In this document: positions 7,301-8,187 of the stretch, piece by piece
Layout of the letters: each line of letters starts with the position of its first letter
Numbering within the stretch: the stretch's first letter is position 1
Assembly: GCA_050011755.1 (NCBI GenBank)
Contig: JBEKIM010000310.1
Coordinates: 1 to 8,187 of the forward strand
Direction: 5' to 3'
Source: Bog-159 sp050011755
GTDB taxonomy: Bacteria > Acidobacteriota > Terriglobia > Bryobacterales > Bryobacteraceae
Length of the DNA: 8,187 bases
Translations under genes and position numbers: made by a program
Notes under the pieces: generated by a model
What the model saw: only the letters and a program-made list of their open reading frames with translations
What the model was told of the DNA's origin: nothing
Database searches by the model: none

Positions 7301-8187
7301 CACTTCATCCGGCTCGCCCGCATATGCCGGGCAAGCGATCACGTTCACTGCCGGTGTTACGCCAACGTCCGGTGCCATACCGGATGGCGATACGGTCACA
7401 TTTTATGACGGGTCGGCCGCCATCGGCACGGGCACGACAAAGGGCGGAGTCGCCAACCTCGTCATCTCTACCCTCGCCGTTGGAACTCATTCCATCACCG
7501 CGACCTATGCGGGAGACTCGACCTATCAGGCCAGCACCTCGAAGGTGTTCAGGCAGGTAGTCAGTCTGAACGTCAGCGTGACCACGCTCGTATCGAGCGC
7601 CAATCCATCCGTCTATGGTCAGTCCGTGACCCTTACCGCCACGGTCGCCGCGGGATCCGGGTCGGCGACACCGACAGGTAAGGTTCTATTCAAGAACGGT
7701 GCGACGGTGATGCAATCCGTCGGGCTCGTGAACGGGGTCGCTTCGTACACTCCAGCCAGTCTGGCAGCCGGCTCCCTGCCGCTCGAGGCCTCCTACACGG
7801 GCGATGCCAACTTCGCGTCGAGCGACGCCACCTTGACTCAAACCGTAAATCAGTCGACGACCACGACCACCCTGACTTCGACTCCGAACCCGTCCTCGTT
7901 GAGCCAGACGGTTACGTTTACCGCAACGGTCACCGCGCAGTATTCCGGTACCATCACGGGAGCCGTATCGTTCCTGAACGGATCGAAAACCCTGGGAAGC
8001 GCCACGCCCACGCGCGGCAAGGCCACCTTCACGTATGCCTTCCCCGCCGCCGGCACAGACTCCATCACCGCGGTTTACGCCGGTGACGCGAACAATCGCA
8101 CCAGCACCTCCCTGGCCGTGAGCCAGGTGGTGACCACCGCGCCTACCACCACCACGGTTACCTCCTCTGCGTCGACCGCGCCCGTGG
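4233..8187 (+). CDS. Secreted FG-GAP/VCBS beta-propeller and Ig-like repeat protein, 3' end outside window
   Basis: The frame stays open from ATG 4233 to the right edge (at least 1318 codons, no stop), so the gene is partial at its 3' end. Residues 1-26 are a Sec signal peptide: K2/R3, a leucine-rich core at 10-19, and likely cleavage after A26 (GIA/QK). No lipobox cysteine is present. Residues about 48-440 hold seven FG-GAP/VCBS repeats, each with a calcium-binding DxNxDGxxD. Residues 447 to the end hold Ig-like domains of 89-98 aa (bacterial Ig-like group 3 type), nine complete and one beginning. The protein should be extracellular or surface-bound; adhesion or matrix binding is a reasonable inference for this architecture but no ligand can be named. 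Start choice: the signal peptide begins exactly at this ATG, with a weak AGG 7 nt before it. Long proteins of this build are common in Acidobacteria. A C-terminal anchor or sorting domain may lie beyond the window. Confidence 0.93.
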   Translation, partial: MKRTSYILSAVTLLLLLAATIPSGIAQKRDLRAQTLASHGVRPNAAGTVFGAAQSYSAGAGISQSVVADLNGDGIPDLAVVSCNASSCGSDAASVAVLIGNGDGSLQAPVMYSTGSFNPMSVAVGDLNGDGIPDLVVASQCASSVNCGTGQVSVLLGKGDGTFQSPVPYSTGTGNSYFVVIGDFNGDGNPDLAVANQTSQTANGTIAILLGNGDGTFQSPAAYSTGAPSAVYLAVADFNNDGALDLAVANSGTADSVGILLGNGNGSFQTATIYGSGGAFVNALAVADFNGDGMPDLAVIDGCASDSNLTCSASGAVGVLLGNGDGTFQAPVSYGSGGNYANSVAIADFNGDGIPDLAVGNYGPSAGGGSAGVLSLLLGNGDGTFQPAATFGTGGDFAASVAAADFNQDGQPDVAVINQCNSSGNCANGVAGVALNAASGFSLFASSTSLTSSVNPAAANQSVLLTATVTPAFNSGAPTGSVTFYNGATALATVALSSGQAAFTAAFASPGPQALQAAYSGDNNYAPSSSAVVREIVGTPVTLTSSLNPSPFNQSATFTATVAGAGGTPTGTVTFMDGTTSLGAVRLANGAAAVTKSLTAGTHSITAAYNGDSNLAPGFAALTEVVSQASATALVSSANPASPNEPIAYTATVTGQYGGVVTGTVAFMQGTPAVTWGTAALANGVAVLSNTFNKANTYPVTAVYLGSPSYQGSTSTALNQVVSGNQSVSTTTGLVSSGSPSIVNQPVTFTATVTPASGAVPNGETVTFYNGTNTLGTGTTANGVAQLTTSSLPVATNSITATYAGDAIYQGSTSRVVKQVVQLGPTNTTLSSSANPSIYGQPVIFSVAVAPQSGSGTPTGTVLLKNGGTVINSITLTNGTGSYTTSTLGAGSYSMTATYTGDSSFANSTSASVTQTVNASSTVTTLTSSPNPSSVNQTVTLTATVTGQYSGKLGGTVTFTQGAKTLGNALPAAGTGKASITYSFGATGTYAVIATYSGDTNDTGSASAALNQVVGNISTTTTVTSSGSPAYAGQAITFTAGVTPTSGAIPDGDTVTFYDGSAAIGTGTTKGGVANLVISTLAVGTHSITATYAGDSTYQASTSKVFRQVVSLNVSVTTLVSSANPSVYGQSVTLTATVAAGSGSATPTGKVLFKNGATVMQSVGLVNGVASYTPASLAAGSLPLEASYTGDANFASSDATLTQTVNQSTTTTTLTSTPNPSSLSQTVTFTATVTAQYSGTITGAVSFLNGSKTLGSATPTRGKATFTYAFPAAGTDSITAVYAGDANNRTSTSLAVSQVVTTAPTTTTVTSSASTAPV
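4374..5561 (+). repeat. Seven FG-GAP/VCBS repeats forming a predicted seven-bladed beta-propeller
   Basis: Each blade follows the plan AVxDFNGDGxPDLAVxN, a variable loop, VxVLLGNGDGTFQ, then YxxG. The first Asp of the calcium loop is at residues 69, 126, 183, 237, 288, 348 and 405, so the repeat length is about 51-60 aa. All seven keep the D-N-DG-D ligands. Blade 7 ends in VAGVALN without the GNGDGTF strand, while the segment before blade 1 (TVFGAAQSYSAG) looks like that missing strand. This is the usual way a propeller ring is closed between its two ends. FG-GAP propellers are known from integrin alpha chains and many bacterial surface proteins. Confidence 0.88.
5571..6110 (+). repeat. Ig-like domains 1 and 2 (outside the regular triplet repeat)
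   Basis: Ig1 spans 5571-5843 (91 aa) and Ig2 5844-6110 (89 aa). Each follows the group 3 bacterial Ig plan: TSSxNP near the start, then TATV, PTGxVTFxxG, a short-turn strand, and AxYxGDxN before the final strand. They are shorter than the later domains and fit the A/B/C classes only loosely. They form the junction with the propeller. Confidence 0.8.
6111..6983 (+). repeat. Ig triplet unit 1 (domains 3A, 4B, 5C)
   Basis: Three Ig-like domains at 6111-6401, 6402-6695 and 6696-6983 (97, 98 and 96 aa). Class A carries TGQYGG. Class B carries SSGSP, PNGETVTFYNG and YQGSTS. Class C carries SSANPSIYGQ and SGTPTGTVLLKNG. Domain 3A is atypical: it has YLGSPSY where the other domains have YxGD. Confidence 0.82.
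6984..7847 (+). repeat. Ig triplet unit 2 (domains 6A, 7B, 8C)
   Basis: Domains at 6984-7274, 7275-7562 and 7563-7847 repeat the classes of unit 1 in the same order. A has TGQYSG, B has SSGSP, PDGDTVTFYDG and YQASTS, and C has SSANPSVYGQ and PTGKVLFKNG. Landmark spacings to unit 1 are 876 bp (QY), 867 bp (ETVTF/DTVTF) and 867 bp (YGQ). Matching residues often use different codons, so this is not a recent copy. Confidence 0.82.
7848..8187 (+). repeat. Ig triplet unit 3, cut by the window edge (domain 9A and start of 10B)
   Basis: Domain 9 (7848-8132, 95 aa) carries the class A mark TAQYSG, 864 bp after the same mark in unit 2. The next domain opens at 8133 with TTTTVTSSAS, close to the class B opening TTTTVTSSGS, as the triplet order predicts. 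The frame is open at the last base. Confidence 0.75.

Noticed and set aside
5571..8187. Tandem DNA repeat array (CRISPR-like or satellite)
   Set aside because: The repetition is at protein level in one open frame, with units of about 285 bp that differ at many synonymous sites; there are no constant short repeats or spacers.

Overview
The window looks like a chromosomal segment from a GC-rich, Gram-negative soil-type bacterium. The best guess is Acidobacteriota of the Solibacter/Bryobacter kind. This is inferred from the gene families: a GMC flavoprotein paired with a gluconate-2-dehydrogenase subunit 3, a bacterial lipase maturation factor-like membrane protein, and a very long FG-GAP/Ig-like repeat protein. 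It is not proven by any marker gene. No rRNA, tRNA, CRISPR array, insertion sequence or phage gene was seen.

Layout. Positions 1-140 are a non-coding leader with a degenerate 10-bp repeat at the very edge. Two plus-strand genes follow as a translationally coupled pair (ATGA overlap): a 571-aa GMC oxidoreductase (141-1856) and a 214-aa Tat-exported subunit 3 (1853-2497). Together they look like the catalytic and export/chaperone subunits of a periplasmic FAD-dependent sugar or alcohol dehydrogenase. The cytochrome c subunit of classical three-subunit enzymes is not in the window. The flavoprotein carries a four-cysteine cluster (CX2CX2CX3C) that may hold an Fe-S centre.

The next two genes are on the minus strand and converge on this pair, with the stop codons overlapping by 4 bp (2494-2497). 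Reading from their promoter side, they are a 67-aa hypothetical protein (4064-3861) and a multi-pass lipase maturation factor family protein (about 3864-2494), also overlapping stop-to-start. A 168-bp AT-rich divergent intergenic region (4065-4232) has a perfect TATAAT hexamer facing each way.

From 4233 to the right edge runs one uninterrupted plus-strand reading frame with no stop in the window (at least 1318 codons). It encodes a secreted protein with a Sec signal peptide, seven FG-GAP/VCBS calcium-binding repeats (predicted seven-bladed beta-propeller), and then at least nine complete Ig-like domains and the start of a tenth. From the third Ig domain on, the domains follow an A-B-C order repeating every ~289 residues (~867 bp), a higher-order repeat. 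All eight cysteines of the visible protein lie in four short-spaced pairs in propeller loops. These two patterns and the cysteine cluster of the flavoprotein are the most interesting points. No clearly new multi-gene system was found.
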